Below, piece by piece: positions 1 through 9,018 of a DNA stretch of 64,000 nucleotides. The DNA lies in assembly GCF_024639375.1 (NCBI RefSeq), contig NZ_JAHEIM010000004.1:1-64000 (forward strand). Direction: 5' to 3'. This DNA comes from Rhodoluna sp. Its GTDB lineage: Bacteria; Actinomycetota; Actinomycetes; Actinomycetales; Microbacteriaceae. The translations under genes and the position numbers were made by a program. Each line of letters opens with the position of its first letter. The first letter of the stretch is position 1. Under the pieces are notes generated by a model, which was not told the origin of the DNA, did not search any database, and was given only the letters and a program-made list of their open reading frames with translations.

Positions 1-432
1 GCTGGCAGCAAGCGAATTCAGAAGTTTGTCCGTTCCAGTGCGGCCAATTAGCAATTCACCAAAGTAAGGCGCAGTGCTATCAACGAGATCCCAATTGTTG
101 ACCCGTTGGGCATAAACATTTTGCAAATAGAAATCAAAGAGTTCGGTGCGAAGCTTCAAGTCTTTTGATTTCTTAAATCGGTTTGTGAGTATTACTAACC
201 CAGTGAATCGATGCTCGTGAACTTTGGAGTTCAATAATTTTTGTAATTCAGCCAACGGCAGATCTTTAAATTCTTTAGCAACTAAACGTGAGTCTGGCAC
301 TTTCACGCCGATGAATTCATCGCCTTCGCCATATTCACCCGGGCCGGTTTTGAAAAACCACTTGTAGTTAAACACTTGGTCAGGGCGTGCAAAAGCGGCC
401 AACGCATTTTTTACGTCGGCCGCTTTTGTCAT
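1..432 (-). CDS. DNA alkylation repair protein, AlkD-like (partial, C-terminus outside window)
   Basis: Reading the minus strand from the ATG at 432 gives an open frame to the window edge (144 codons) starting MTKAADVKNALAAFARPDQ. It contains the AlkD-type segments FNYKWFFKTGPGEYGEGDEF, GVKVPDSRLVAKEFKDLP, and EHRFTGLVILTNRF with YFGELLIGRT further on. AlkD proteins are HEAT-like repeat DNA glycosylases that remove alkylated bases such as 7-methylguanine and 3-methyladenine. The start lies only 9 nt beyond the clpB stop and there is no clear Shine-Dalgarno, so it may be read through from the heat-shock operon. The family call comes from sequence character; the C-terminal half is not visible. 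Confidence 0.75.
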   Translation of the reverse strand, partial: MTKAADVKNALAAFARPDQVFNYKWFFKTGPGEYGEGDEFIGVKVPDSRLVAKEFKDLPLAELQKLLNSKVHEHRFTGLVILTNRFKKSKDLKLRTELFDFYLQNVYAQRVNNWDLVDSTAPYFGELLIGRTGTDKLLNSLAAS

Positions 433-441
433 GCTTTTAGA

Positions 442-2595
442 TTAGTTGAGCTCGCCTGGGGTAACTACTAGTTGAACGCCATCGGCAGCCACATCAACCT
501 TCACGGTTGAGCCGTCGTGGATGGTGCCGGCAAGCAATAGATTGGCCAACTTGTCGTCAATCTGCTGTTGCATCAAGCGGCGAAGCGGGCGTGCTCCGTA
601 GATTGGGTCATAGCCCTTGTCGGCCAACCACGCACGGGCATCCGGGGTGACAGCCAATTGCAAACGGCGTTGTTCGAGTCGCTTTACCAAGCGGTCAATG
701 TTGAGTTCAACGATCTGGCCCAACTCGGCGCGGTCGAGTGCACTAAACACGATGATGTCGTCGAGGCGGTTCAAGAACTCAGGCTTGAAGTGTGAGCGCA
801 CAATTGCCATCACGCCTTCTTGCTTTTGTTGCTGATCAAGCTCTGGGTCAATCAGGAACTGTGAACCCAGGTTTGAAGTCAAAATCAAAATCACGTTTTT
901 GAAATCGACAACGCGACCCTGGCCGTCGGTTAGGCGACCATCGTCGAGCACCTGCAGCAGCACGTCAAAAACTTCTGGGTGTGCCTTCTCAACTTCATCT
1001 AGCAACACCACCGAGTATGGGCGACGACGAACGGCCTCGGTCAGCTGCCCGCCTTCTTCGTAACCGATGTATCCCGGAGGCGCACCAATCAAACGTGACA
1101 CCGAGTGCTTCTCGCCATACTCGCTCATGTCGATGCGAACCATTGCTTTTTCGTCATCAAACAAAAACTCTGCAAGGCTCTTTGCCAATTCGGTTTTGCC
1201 AACACCAGTTGGACCCAAGAACAAGAACGAACCGGTTGGGCGGTCTGGGTCGCTGATGCCAGCCTTGGTGCGACGCACTGCATCGCTCACCGACTTAACA
1301 GCAGCCTTTTGACCAATCAGGCGCTTGCCCAATTCATTTTCAAGATTCAAAAGTTTTTGTGATTCGCCAGCAAGCAAGCGGCCGGTTGGAACACCAGTCC
1401 ACGCGCTCACCACTGCAGCGATATCGTCTTCGCCAACTTGATCGTTAACCATACGGTCGCCGTCACCAACTGATTCAGCAGCTTCAAGTTCAACAAGTTC
1501 TTTTTCAAGGGCAGGAATCTCGCCGTACAAAAGTCGTGATGCCTGCTCAAGGTTGCCTTCACGTTGTGCGCGTTCGGCAGCAATGCGCAAACCATCTAGT
1601 TTGGTTTTGAGTTCACCAACTTTGTTTAGTTCGGCGCGCTCTTTTGCCCAGCGATCGTTTAGCGCTGCAAGGCGCTCCGATTTTTCGGCCAAATCTTCCC
1701 GCAGTTTTTCAAGACGTTCTTTAGACGCTTGGTCTTTTTCTTTTTTAAGCGCAAGCTCTTCAAGCTTCAATCGATCAACGGCGCGACGCAACTCATCAAT
1801 CTCAACTGGGGCCGAGTCAATCTCCATGCGCAAGCGCGATGCAGCTTCATCAACCAAGTCGATTGCCTTGTCTGGCAACTGACGTGACGGAATGTATCGG
1901 TTCGAAAGATTTGCGGCAGCAACCAGTGCGGCATCGGCAATGGCCACCTTGTGGTGCGCTTCGTAGCGCTCCTTCAATCCGCGCAAAATTGCAATGGTGT
2001 CAACCACGCTTGGTTCGCCAACAAAAACCTGCTGAAAACGACGCTCAAGTGCTGGGTCCTTCTCAATGCGTTCGCGGTACTCATCTAAAGTGGTGGCACC
2101 AATTAGGCGCAATTCACCTCGGGCCAACATTGGCTTGAGCATGTTTGAGGCGTCTTGGCCATCGCCGGCACCGGCGCCAACTAGGGTGTGCAGCTCATCA
2201 ATAAAGGTGATGATGCCACCCTCTGCCGCGTTGATCTCGGCAAGCACGGCCTTTAGGCGCTCTTCGAACTCACCGCGGTACTTGGCACCGGCCACCATGG
2301 CGGCTAGGTCAAGGCTGATTAGTTGCTTGTCTTTCAGGCTCTCGGGCACATCCCCAGCCACAATTCGCTGGGCTAGGCCCTCAACCACTGCGGTCTTGCC
2401 CACACCAGGCTCACCAATCAGCACCGGGTTGTTCTTGGTGCGACGGCTCAACACCTGTGAGACGCGGCGAATTTCAGCATCGCGGCCAATCACCGGGTCA
2501 AGCTTGCCCGACTTGGCTACCTCGGTGAGGTTGATGCCATATTTCTCAAGAGCAGACTGTTGGTCCTCTTGAGGTTGCATGTTTTGTTGATTCAT
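442..2595 (-). CDS. clpB: ATP-dependent disaggregase ClpB, short form lacking the N-terminal domain
   Basis: Hsp100 disaggregase that works with DnaK to rescue aggregated proteins. Two AAA+ modules are clear: Walker A GEPGVGKT near residues 61-68 with FIDELH near 131-136, and a second Walker A GPTGVGKT near 461-468 with LLDEVEKAH downstream. A Lys/Glu-rich coiled-coil middle domain lies between (about 265-375), which separates ClpB from ClpA/ClpC. The protein (717 aa) begins directly before the first AAA+ module, so the roughly 150-residue N-terminal substrate domain is absent. The start is ATG 2595, preceded by GGAGG and overlapping the hspR stop as ATGA; an in-frame GTG at 2607 is less likely. 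Last chaperone gene of the HspR operon. Confidence 0.96.
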   Translation of the reverse strand: MNQQNMQPQEDQQSALEKYGINLTEVAKSGKLDPVIGRDAEIRRVSQVLSRRTKNNPVLIGEPGVGKTAVVEGLAQRIVAGDVPESLKDKQLISLDLAAMVAGAKYRGEFEERLKAVLAEINAAEGGIITFIDELHTLVGAGAGDGQDASNMLKPMLARGELRLIGATTLDEYRERIEKDPALERRFQQVFVGEPSVVDTIAILRGLKERYEAHHKVAIADAALVAAANLSNRYIPSRQLPDKAIDLVDEAASRLRMEIDSAPVEIDELRRAVDRLKLEELALKKEKDQASKERLEKLREDLAEKSERLAALNDRWAKERAELNKVGELKTKLDGLRIAAERAQREGNLEQASRLLYGEIPALEKELVELEAAESVGDGDRMVNDQVGEDDIAAVVSAWTGVPTGRLLAGESQKLLNLENELGKRLIGQKAAVKSVSDAVRRTKAGISDPDRPTGSFLFLGPTGVGKTELAKSLAEFLFDDEKAMVRIDMSEYGEKHSVSRLIGAPPGYIGYEEGGQLTEAVRRRPYSVVLLDEVEKAHPEVFDVLLQVLDDGRLTDGQGRVVDFKNVILILTSNLGSQFLIDPELDQQQKQEGVMAIVRSHFKPEFLNRLDDIIVFSALDRAELGQIVELNIDRLVKRLEQRRLQLAVTPDARAWLADKGYDPIYGARPLRRLMQQQIDDKLANLLLAGTIHDGSTVKVDVAADGVQLVVTPGELN

Positions 2596-3005
2596 CGTGC
2601 CCTCCACAGCACTATTTCGGCGTGTTTGCTCGGGCGCTTGCCGCGCGCGATGCTCTCCACGCCTTGTTCCCCGGCGGCGAATACACGCGCACCCGGGCGG
2701 TTCATAAGTTCGTTAGCCAATGCTTGTTCGAGGTCTCGAATTCGTTTGGCTTGTGCAGCGTTCTGGTTTTCAAGTTCCAAAATTCTGCGGATGCCTTCTA
2801 GGCTGACGCCTTCGGCTGAGAGTCGTGCAACTTCACGAAGCTGCGCAACATTTCGCATTGTGTAGCGACGTGTTTGGCCACCGGTGCGAATCGGCACAAC
2901 TAATCCGATGCGGTCATAATCGCGCAAGGTCTGCGGGTGCATCGCCGAAAGTTCGGCAGCCACACTAATCGCAAAGAGCGGAGTATTTTCGTCTAGCTCC
3001 TCCAC
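2592..3005 (-). CDS. hspR: heat-shock repressor HspR (MerR-type)
   Basis: MerR-family winged-helix repressor that in actinobacteria binds HAIR operators, with DnaK as co-repressor, and silences chaperone operons at normal temperature. The N-terminal DNA-binding part shows [20 protein letters not shown] followed by a Q-T-RRYT wing segment and [20 protein letters not shown], the HspR pattern. A short coiled coil follows (about residues 75-100). The start is GTG 3005 with AGGAGG six bases upstream. The gene sits between dnaJ and clpB and overlaps clpB by 4 nt, so it is autoregulated with its targets. A matching HAIR site lies upstream of dnaK at 6361-6381. Confidence 0.93.
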   Translation of the reverse strand: MEELDENTPLFAISVAAELSAMHPQTLRDYDRIGLVVPIRTGGQTRRYTMRNVAQLREVARLSAEGVSLEGIRRILELENQNAAQAKRIRDLEQALANELMNRPGARVFAAGEQGVESIARGKRPSKHAEIVLWRAR

Positions 3006-3015
3006 GTCACACCTC

Positions 3016-3942
3016 CTAGAGGAGTCCGGCCTTGTTTAGCAATTCTTCACGCGGATCTTCATCCGGCAGAAGTTCTTCAAATGCTTCTAGCGCTTTTTTA
3101 GCCTTGTCGCTCAGGTGACTTGGCACTGCAATTTCAACGGTAGCCAGCAAATCGCCTTCACCCTTTGTCGTCACAACACCGCGACCTTTCACACGAAGCA
3201 CGCGACCATTTGGTGTGCCCGGCGCAACCTTAAGCTTCACCGGTTCACCACCAAGAGTTGGCACCTGAATGGTTGCACCCAATGCAGCTTCGGCAAATGT
3301 CACCGGCACTGTCACGCGAATGTTGTTGCCGTCGCGAGAGAACACCGGATGCGGCTTGATTGTCACCGCAATAATCAAGTCACCAGCTGGGCCACCATTT
3401 GGAGATGCCTGACCTTTGCCCGCGATTTTGATTTTCTGGCCATCTTGCACACCGGCCGGAATCTTGATTGTGGTTTCGCCACTACCAAGGCGCACTTTAA
3501 TTTGTGTGCCCTTAACTCCGTCGATGAAATCGAGTGTGCTCGACATGCTCAGGTCACTGCCGCGTTGCGGCCCGCGATTAAAACCGCCGCCGCCGCCAAA
3601 CAAATTTGCAAAAACGTCTTCGAATCCGCCACCACCCATGTTCGCGCCGCCGGGGAATCCACCAGGGAATCCGCCGCCACCTGGGCCACCGGTGAATCTT
3701 GCACCGTTGCCCATTGCTCGAACTTGGTCGTATTCTTCGCGTTGCTTTTTGTCAGAGAGAACCGAATAGGCCTCGCTGATTTCTTTGAACTTCGCTTCCG
3801 CCTTGGCATCCCCCGGATTTGTATCTGGGTGATACTGACGTGAAAGTTTGCGATAGACCTTTTTTAGTTCGGCTTCAGACACGTCTTTAGCAACGCCAAG
3901 GACTTTATAGAAATCCTTGTCGAACCAATCTTGACTTGCCAT
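3016..3942 (-). CDS. dnaJ: DnaJ-type Hsp40 co-chaperone without zinc-finger domain
   Basis: J-domain co-chaperone that stimulates DnaK ATPase activity. The J domain (about residues 8-75) carries HPD in SRQYHPDTNPGD. A long Gly/Phe-rich linker follows (about 85-125), then the two beta-barrel C-terminal substrate domains. The four CxxCxGxG repeats of canonical DnaJ are absent: the sequence passes from the G/F linker straight into the C-terminal domains. At 308 aa it is of the type B/CbpA class. It is nevertheless the only dnaJ in this dnaK-grpE operon, so it probably serves as the operon co-chaperone. The gap to hspR is 10 nt. Confidence 0.92.
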   Translation of the reverse strand: MASQDWFDKDFYKVLGVAKDVSEAELKKVYRKLSRQYHPDTNPGDAKAEAKFKEISEAYSVLSDKKQREEYDQVRAMGNGARFTGGPGGGGFPGGFPGGANMGGGGFEDVFANLFGGGGGFNRGPQRGSDLSMSSTLDFIDGVKGTQIKVRLGSGETTIKIPAGVQDGQKIKIAGKGQASPNGGPAGDLIIAVTIKPHPVFSRDGNNIRVTVPVTFAEAALGATIQVPTLGGEPVKLKVAPGTPNGRVLRVKGRGVVTTKGEGDLLATVEIAVPSHLSDKAKKALEAFEELLPDEDPREELLNKAGLL

Positions 3943-3954
3943 CTTCTAACTTTC

Positions 3955-4464
3955 TTAGGCTGGGATAAAAACTGCAACCATTGCTGGTCGAAGCAAACGG
4001 TCGCCGATCATGAAACCAGGTTCCACTACATCGGCAATCACTTGCTCGGTAACTTCAGGGTTTGGAGTCTGCACCAGAGCGTTGTGTAGCTCTGGGTTGA
4101 ACTTGTCACCCTTGGCACCAAACTGCACTAGTCCAAACTTGTCACCGGCGTTGCGCAACTTGGCAACCACTGCGGCAAACGGTGAACCCTCGAGATCGCC
4201 ATGCGCCTCAGCGCGGGTTAGGTCGTCAAGTGCCGGAAGCATCGAACGAAAAACTTCGGCAATCGCAGCGTTGCGAGCAACGTCACGGTCGCGTTCTACG
4301 CGAGTTTTGTAGTTCACAAACTCTGCTTGCAAACGCTGAAGGTCAACAAGCAGTTCGGCCTCTTTCGACTGAGGGCCCAGGTCGTCAGCGAGATCCGCTA
4401 ACGCCTGGTCCACTTCGTCGGACTCTACGGGTGGAAGGTCTTCTGGCTGATTTTGGTCAGTCAT
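3955..4464 (-). CDS. grpE: nucleotide exchange factor GrpE
   Basis: Exchange factor that releases ADP from DnaK. The 169-aa protein has an acidic N-terminus, a long helix around residues 35-75 (LLVDLQRLQAEFVNYKTRVE) and a C-terminal beta domain with NPELHNALVQTPNPE, VIADVVEPGFMIGDRLLRPA and VAVF, the typical GrpE signature. Its ATG overlaps the dnaK stop by one base (TAATG), indicating translational coupling. Placed between dnaK and dnaJ as in other actinobacteria. Confidence 0.96.
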   Translation of the reverse strand: MTDQNQPEDLPPVESDEVDQALADLADDLGPQSKEAELLVDLQRLQAEFVNYKTRVERDRDVARNAAIAEVFRSMLPALDDLTRAEAHGDLEGSPFAAVVAKLRNAGDKFGLVQFGAKGDKFNPELHNALVQTPNPEVTEQVIADVVEPGFMIGDRLLRPAMVAVFIPA

Positions 4465-6302
4465 TACTTCTTCTCTTCGTCTTCGTCGACAACCTCTGCG
4501 TCAACAACATCTTCTGCAGATGCATCGGCAGCAGCTTCTTCGCCTTCAGTAGGCTGTGCTGCATAGATTGCCTCGCCCAGCTTTTGCTGTGATGCGTTCA
4601 AGGTGTCGAATGCAGTCTTCACAGCGTCGATGTCTTCGCCAGCAAGTGCGGTCTTCAAAGCGTCAACGTCAGCCTGCACAGAAGTCTTTACGTCTTCTGG
4701 CAACTTCTCGTCGTTGTCTTTGATTAGCTTCTCGATTTGGTAAACCAAACCTTCTGCCTGGTTGCGAGTGTCGGCTTCTTCGCGACGCTTCTTGTCTTCG
4801 GCTGCGTGCTCTTCTGCTTCGCGAACCATGCGCTCGATGTCATCCTTAGAAAGTGATGAACCACCGGTGATGGTAACCGAAGCTTCTTTGCCAGTGCCCT
4901 TGTCTTTTGCAGACACGTGCACAATGCCGTTTGCGTCGATGTCGAAAGTTACTTCGATCTGTGGCACACCGCGTGGTGCTGGTGCAATGCCGCTTAGGTC
5001 AAAGTTGCCAAGTGACTTGTTGTCGCGAACGAATTCACGCTCACCCTGGTAAACCTGAATCGAAACAGATGGCTGGTTGTCATCGGCAGTGGTGAATGTT
5101 TCTGAACGCTTGGTTGGAATAGCAGTGTTGCGCTCGATCAACTTGGTCATAATGCCACCCTTGGTTTCGATGCCTAGGGATAGCGGAGTCACGTCGATAA
5201 GCAGAACGTCTTTGCGCTCACCCTTCAACACACCAGCCTGAAGCGATGCACCAACTGCAACAACCTCGTCAGGGTTTACACCCTTGTTTGGCTCCTTGCC
5301 GCCAGTGAGTGACTTAACTAATTCGGTAACCGCAGGCATGCGAGTTGATCCACCAACCAGCACAACGTGTGCGATGTCGGCAACCTTTACGCCGGCTTCT
5401 TTAATTACGTCGTTGAATGGCTTCTTGGTGCGCTCTAGCAAGTCAGCAGTCATCTGCTCAAACTGTGCGCGAGTCAAAGTCTCATCCAAGTTTGCTGGGC
5501 CGTTCTCGGTTAGAGAAAGGTATGGCAACTGAATGTTTGCCGACATTGACTGTGACAATTCCTTCTTCGCCTGCTCAGCTGCTTCCTTCAAACGCTGAAG
5601 TGCAATCTTGTCTTTTGAAACGTCAACTCCAGTGGTCTCTTTGAACTTCTTAACCAAGTGCTCAACAACGCGCTGATCCCAGTCGTCGCCACCAAGACGG
5701 TTGTCACCAGATGTTGCGCGAACCTGAATGGTTGAGAAGCCTTCGTCTTTGCCAACCTCAAGAAGTGAAACGTCGAAGGTTCCACCACCAAGGTCGAACA
5801 CAAGAATTAGCTCGTCTTCTTTACCCTTGTCTAGGCCATAAGCCAAAGCTGCTGCGGTTGGCTCGTTGATGATGCGAAGTACGTTAAGACCTGCGATCTC
5901 ACCAGCATCCTTAGTTGCCTGGCGCTCTGCGTCGTTGAAGTAAGCAGGCACGGTGATAACCGCGTCGGTCACTGCTTCACCTAGGTAGGTCTCGGCGTCG
6001 CGCTTTAGCTTGGCCAAAATGCGGGCGCTGATCTCCTGAGGGGTGTACTTCTTGTCGTCTACCGCGAAGGTCCAGTCGGTGCCCATGTGGCGCTTAACCG
6101 AGGCGATGGTGCGGTCTACGTTGGTAACGGCCTGGCGCTTGGCGGTCTCGCCAACCAGCACTTCGCCATCCTTAGTGAAAGCCACAATAGATGGAGTGGT
6201 GCGGAAGCCCTCGGCGTTAGAAATAACGGTTGGCTCGCCACCCTCTAGAACAGAGACGGCGCTGTTGGTGGTTCCTAAGTCAATACCTACTGCACGTGCC
6301 AT
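4464..6302 (-). CDS. dnaK: molecular chaperone DnaK (Hsp70)
   Basis: Hsp70 ATPase chaperone and expected HspR co-repressor. The N-terminal nucleotide-binding domain shows [54 protein letters not shown] and [13 protein letters not shown]; the substrate domain includes [17 protein letters not shown]. The C-terminal lid ends in an acidic EEDxEEKK-like tail. Length 612 aa is normal for actinobacterial DnaK. The ATG at 6302 is preceded by AAGGAG at good spacing. First gene of the dnaK-grpE-dnaJ-hspR-clpB operon, with a TTGACA -35 and a HAIR operator upstream. Confidence 0.98.
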   Translation of the reverse strand: MARAVGIDLGTTNSAVSVLEGGEPTVISNAEGFRTTPSIVAFTKDGEVLVGETAKRQAVTNVDRTIASVKRHMGTDWTFAVDDKKYTPQEISARILAKLKRDAETYLGEAVTDAVITVPAYFNDAERQATKDAGEIAGLNVLRIINEPTAAALAYGLDKGKEDELILVFDLGGGTFDVSLLEVGKDEGFSTIQVRATSGDNRLGGDDWDQRVVEHLVKKFKETTGVDVSKDKIALQRLKEAAEQAKKELSQSMSANIQLPYLSLTENGPANLDETLTRAQFEQMTADLLERTKKPFNDVIKEAGVKVADIAHVVLVGGSTRMPAVTELVKSLTGGKEPNKGVNPDEVVAVGASLQAGVLKGERKDVLLIDVTPLSLGIETKGGIMTKLIERNTAIPTKRSETFTTADDNQPSVSIQVYQGEREFVRDNKSLGNFDLSGIAPAPRGVPQIEVTFDIDANGIVHVSAKDKGTGKEASVTITGGSSLSKDDIERMVREAEEHAAEDKKRREEADTRNQAEGLVYQIEKLIKDNDEKLPEDVKTSVQADVDALKTALAGEDIDAVKTAFDTLNASQQKLGEAIYAAQPTEGEEAAADASAEDVVDAEVVDEDEEKK

Positions 6303-6360
6303 GGTGTTTCTCCTTGTATTTCTTGGGCTTTAGGCCCGGTTTAGGTCAATTGCGGCCAAA

Positions 6361-6381
6361 CTTGAGCCGATTTGACTCAAG
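6361..6381 (-). promoter_or_regulatory. HAIR operator (HspR-binding inverted repeat) of the dnaK operon
   Basis: The sequence reads CTTGAGC-N7-ACTCAAG, matching the HAIR consensus CTTGAGT-N7-ACTCAAG at all but one base. It lies 59 bp upstream of the dnaK ATG and overlaps or follows the predicted -10, so bound HspR would block transcription start. The cognate repressor gene hspR is in the same operon, giving a closed autoregulatory loop. Confidence 0.92.
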
Positions 6382-6407
6382 TTTCACATGCCTGGTTTTT
6401 CTTGTCA
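6380..6407 (-). promoter_or_regulatory. probable dnaK promoter
   Basis: On the minus strand a perfect TTGACA -35 lies at 6402-6407. The best -10 in range is GAAACT at 6380-6385 (16-nt spacer), which is weak and runs into the right arm of the HAIR site. A strong -35 with a poor, operator-covered -10 suits a repressible heat-shock promoter. The exact start site is not determined. Confidence 0.55.
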
Positions 6408-6420
6408 AGTATTATTGTTT

Positions 6421-6447
6421 AAATCTGAGCCAAGTGGGCTCAGATTT
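6421..6447. promoter_or_regulatory. perfect 11-bp inverted repeat between dnaK and an MFS gene
   Basis: AAATCTGAGCC-AAGTG-GGCTCAGATTT is a perfect 11+11 bp inverted repeat with a 5-bp spacer. Both flanking genes are transcribed away from it, so it is not a terminator. It is not a HAIR site. It sits just upstream of the dnaK -35 and about 30 bp before the -10 of the MFS gene, which suggests an operator or activator site for an unidentified dimeric regulator. Confidence 0.5.
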
Positions 6448-6477
6448 GTCATTCACCGGGATTTAGCGCCCACCGAC

Positions 6478-6483
6478 TAATCT
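6478..6483 (+). promoter_or_regulatory. -10 element for leaderless MFS transcript
   Basis: TAATCT followed by exactly 6 nt and then the ATG at 6490; no Shine-Dalgarno is present. This spacing puts the transcription start at or next to the start codon. Confidence 0.5.
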
Positions 6484-6489
6484 GTCGCT

Positions 6490-7791
6490 ATGACCTCAAC
6501 CACTAAAGAAAAACGCGGCACTTTTGCATGGGCTCTTTGGGACTGGGCCGAACAGCCCTTTCCAACCATCATGCAGACCTTCATCTTTCCGGTTTACTTG
6601 GCCGGTGCCGTAGCCGCTGAGGGAACCAACTCGGATGCGTTGCTTGGCCTAGCGACCGGCGTAGCCGGTTTTTTGGTTGCAATCATGGCCCCGGTATTTG
6701 GCCGCCGATCTGATGAAACCGGCAAGCGCAAATTCTGGTTGATGGTGAACACCTATCTATTGGTTGCCGTCATGGTTGCCGCCTTCTTTGTGATGCCAGA
6801 CCCGAGCTTCTTGTTGTTTGGTTTGGTTCTGTATGGCGTGGGTTCAGTTATTCAAGAGTCAGCGTTCATCAACTACTACGCAATGCTTCGTCAGGTGTCG
6901 ACTCCAAAATCAATCGGTAGAGTCTCTGGTTTAGCTTGGGGCCTCGGATACGCCGGCGGAATTTTGCTGTTGTGCATTTCACTGTTTGGTTTCATCTTGC
7001 CAGGAGACATCTTTGGCATCGACGTGACTGATTCACTCAACATTCGAATCGTGTTCTTGTTCTGTGCAATTTGGTTCGCACTGTTTTCAATTCCGCTTTT
7101 CCGCACTGTTCCAGAAATCGAAGCTCGTGCCGGTTTGAAAAACGAATCAATCTTGCAGTCATACGTAAAACTTTGGTCACAACTTAAATCACTGCACCGT
7201 CAAGCACCAGAAACTTTGAAGTTCTTGATTTCATCTGCAATTTATCGCGATGGCCTCGCGGGTGTTTTCACTTTCGGTGCCGTGCTCGGTTCTTTGGCCT
7301 TCGGATTTTCACAAACCGAAATCATCTTGTTTGGAATCGCCGCGAATGTGGTTGCCGGCATCGGTGCGGCAATTGGCGGTTTGATTGACGACAGGATTGG
7401 CTCTCGCGCAGTAATTATTATTTCGCTCGTTGGCCTATTAGTTGCAGGCTCTGCCGTGTTCGCATTTGCCAGCGCAGGCGTAATCACCTATTGGATCGGC
7501 GGATTGTTCCTGTGTCTATTCGTTGGCCCAGCACAAGCGGCCAGTCGCACATTCGTTTCACGCTTCACACCACCGGGTCGTGAAGGCGAAGTGTTTGGTC
7601 TCTACCAAACCACAGGTCGCGCTGTTTCGTTCTTGTCGGGTTTCATGTGGGCGGGTTCAATCACAGTCGCAACAATTATGTTCAACATCAAAGACGCAAC
7701 AATTTTTGGCGTCATCGGTTTGATGATCATTTTGCTGGTTGGTTTGATCCTGCTGTTGCAGGTTAAAGACAAGCCAGAGGTTTACGCCTAA
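6490..7791 (+). CDS. MFS transporter, UMF1/Atg22-like family
   Basis: Integral membrane protein of 433 aa with about twelve hydrophobic segments. The N-terminus WALWDWAEQPFPTIMQTF matches the W-D-W/A-N-x-a-F motif of Atg22-like (UMF1) major facilitator proteins, and the loop FGRRSDETGKRK is the MFS motif between TM2 and TM3. The substrate is unknown; characterised relatives move amino acids or peptides, but that cannot be extended here. It is transcribed divergently from dnaK and shares the intergenic region with a HAIR site and a perfect inverted repeat. Leaderless translation is likely. Confidence 0.85.
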   Translation: MTSTTKEKRGTFAWALWDWAEQPFPTIMQTFIFPVYLAGAVAAEGTNSDALLGLATGVAGFLVAIMAPVFGRRSDETGKRKFWLMVNTYLLVAVMVAAFFVMPDPSFLLFGLVLYGVGSVIQESAFINYYAMLRQVSTPKSIGRVSGLAWGLGYAGGILLLCISLFGFILPGDIFGIDVTDSLNIRIVFLFCAIWFALFSIPLFRTVPEIEARAGLKNESILQSYVKLWSQLKSLHRQAPETLKFLISSAIYRDGLAGVFTFGAVLGSLAFGFSQTEIILFGIAANVVAGIGAAIGGLIDDRIGSRAVIIISLVGLLVAGSAVFAFASAGVITYWIGGLFLCLFVGPAQAASRTFVSRFTPPGREGEVFGLYQTTGRAVSFLSGFMWAGSITVATIMFNIKDATIFGVIGLMIILLVGLILLLQVKDKPEVYA

Positions 7792-7803
7792 ATAGTTCTC
7801 GCG

Positions 7804-9018
7804 CTAACTAAAGAGTTCCTCGGCAATAATTTCGCCGGGATCTATTCCGCGCGCAATTGCAAACGTTGCCGAACCAATCGGTGTTGTCCACTTATTGAGC
7901 AGATCAAACTGGGCCAATCGCCGCTGAACCGGCAAGTATTGCTTGCTCAGGTCGCGGGCATAGGCAGTCCAGAGCAGCCCGGCTTCTAGCTGACCGGCAC
8001 TGGCATCGAGCACTTGGTAGTTGAATGGGCGCCTGAAGAAAATTTCGTCAAGATTCTGCGAAGCAGCACGGCGGATGTGCGCGAACTCTGGAATCACCTT
8101 TAGGCCGCGATCATCCACCGCTTCAAAATCAATCGCATCGCGTTCGTTGGTTTTACCCAATGGCGCCCCTGTGTCTAGGTGTCGACCAATGACCGCTTCC
8201 TTTTCGGTGCGACCAAGCAGATCCCAGGTATTCAAGTTCATTCGTATTCTGCGCAGCGCTAGTTGAGTGCCGCCAACAATCCATGCCGGCCCATCATCAA
8301 TCCAAACGCGTTGAGCAAAATTCTCGGTGCCAAGTTCTGGGTTATCGGTGCCGTCTACCTGGCCCATCAGGTTTCTTTGTGTAACACCCTCAGGCACGGT
8401 GCCCACGGCATTGGTGAAACCGTTTTGCAACCAGTGCATTTTTGCAAACGATTTGCTATCGCTAATTAACGTGCGGGTCACGTGATTCATAATTTGCAAA
8501 TCATCGGCGGCGATATGCAGCAGCACATCACCGTCGCAATATTCTGATTGCAATTCATCGATTGAAAATTTTGGGATGGCGTCAAAGCTAGCTGGCTGGT
8601 TCGATTCGAGTTTCAGTTTCTTAAATAAACTCGGGCCAAATCCAACGGTGATAGAAAGATTGGCTGCGCCAACAAACACGTCGGGTTGCGGGTCAGCTAG
8701 GGCTGGAATTCCCGCGCACATTGTTGAGATGTTGTCGGTGAGCAAAACCATCCAACGCAGCATGTCATCCGCGGTGATGTTGGGCAAAATGTTTAGCGCC
8801 ACAAAATTCGTGTGCGCTTGCGCACGAGATTCGATTCCGGCTTGATGCTTGCCGTGCCAGGTGAGTTTTGATTTCGCTAATTTTGAACCTGCAAGTTTTT
8901 GGGCTGCCGCGAAGCCCTCACGATAAGCATTGGCAGCATCGGCTCCCGAAATTATCGAAGTCGCACCAGCGCCAACAGTTGCAATACTGCCAAACAAAAT
9001 TTGTCTGCGAGTTAACAA
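7804..9018 (-). CDS. Dyp-type heme peroxidase, Tat-exported (EfeB-like)
   Basis: Dye-decolorizing peroxidase family. The catalytic GxxDG motif is GQVDG at about residues 219-223, and the proximal heme histidine is in EFAHIRRA (His314). The N-terminus begins MLTRRQILFG, a twin-arginine signal followed by a hydrophobic stretch and Ala-rich cleavage region, so the enzyme is expected outside the membrane. The start is a TTG placed directly after the stop of the upstream PCuAC gene, so translation is probably coupled. EfeB-type DyPs take part in iron uptake or peroxide use; no efeU or efeO is next to it, so the physiological role is open. Confidence 0.88.
   Translation of the reverse strand: MLTRRQILFGSIATVGAGATSIISGADAANAYREGFAAAQKLAGSKLAKSKLTWHGKHQAGIESRAQAHTNFVALNILPNITADDMLRWMVLLTDNISTMCAGIPALADPQPDVFVGAANLSITVGFGPSLFKKLKLESNQPASFDAIPKFSIDELQSEYCDGDVLLHIAADDLQIMNHVTRTLISDSKSFAKMHWLQNGFTNAVGTVPEGVTQRNLMGQVDGTDNPELGTENFAQRVWIDDGPAWIVGGTQLALRRIRMNLNTWDLLGRTEKEAVIGRHLDTGAPLGKTNERDAIDFEAVDDRGLKVIPEFAHIRRAASQNLDEIFFRRPFNYQVLDASAGQLEAGLLWTAYARDLSKQYLPVQRRLAQFDLLNKWTTPIGSATFAIARGIDPGEIIAEELFS

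Noticed and set aside
3115-3843. Long plus-strand open frame opposite dnaJ (242 codons)
   Set aside because: Mirror of the Gly-rich dnaJ coding strand; no ribosome site, and Cys/His/Trp-rich composition unlike a real protein.
6421-6447. Reading the perfect inverted repeat as a transcription terminator
   Set aside because: Both adjacent genes start here and run outward, and there is no T-run; a regulatory site is more reasonable.
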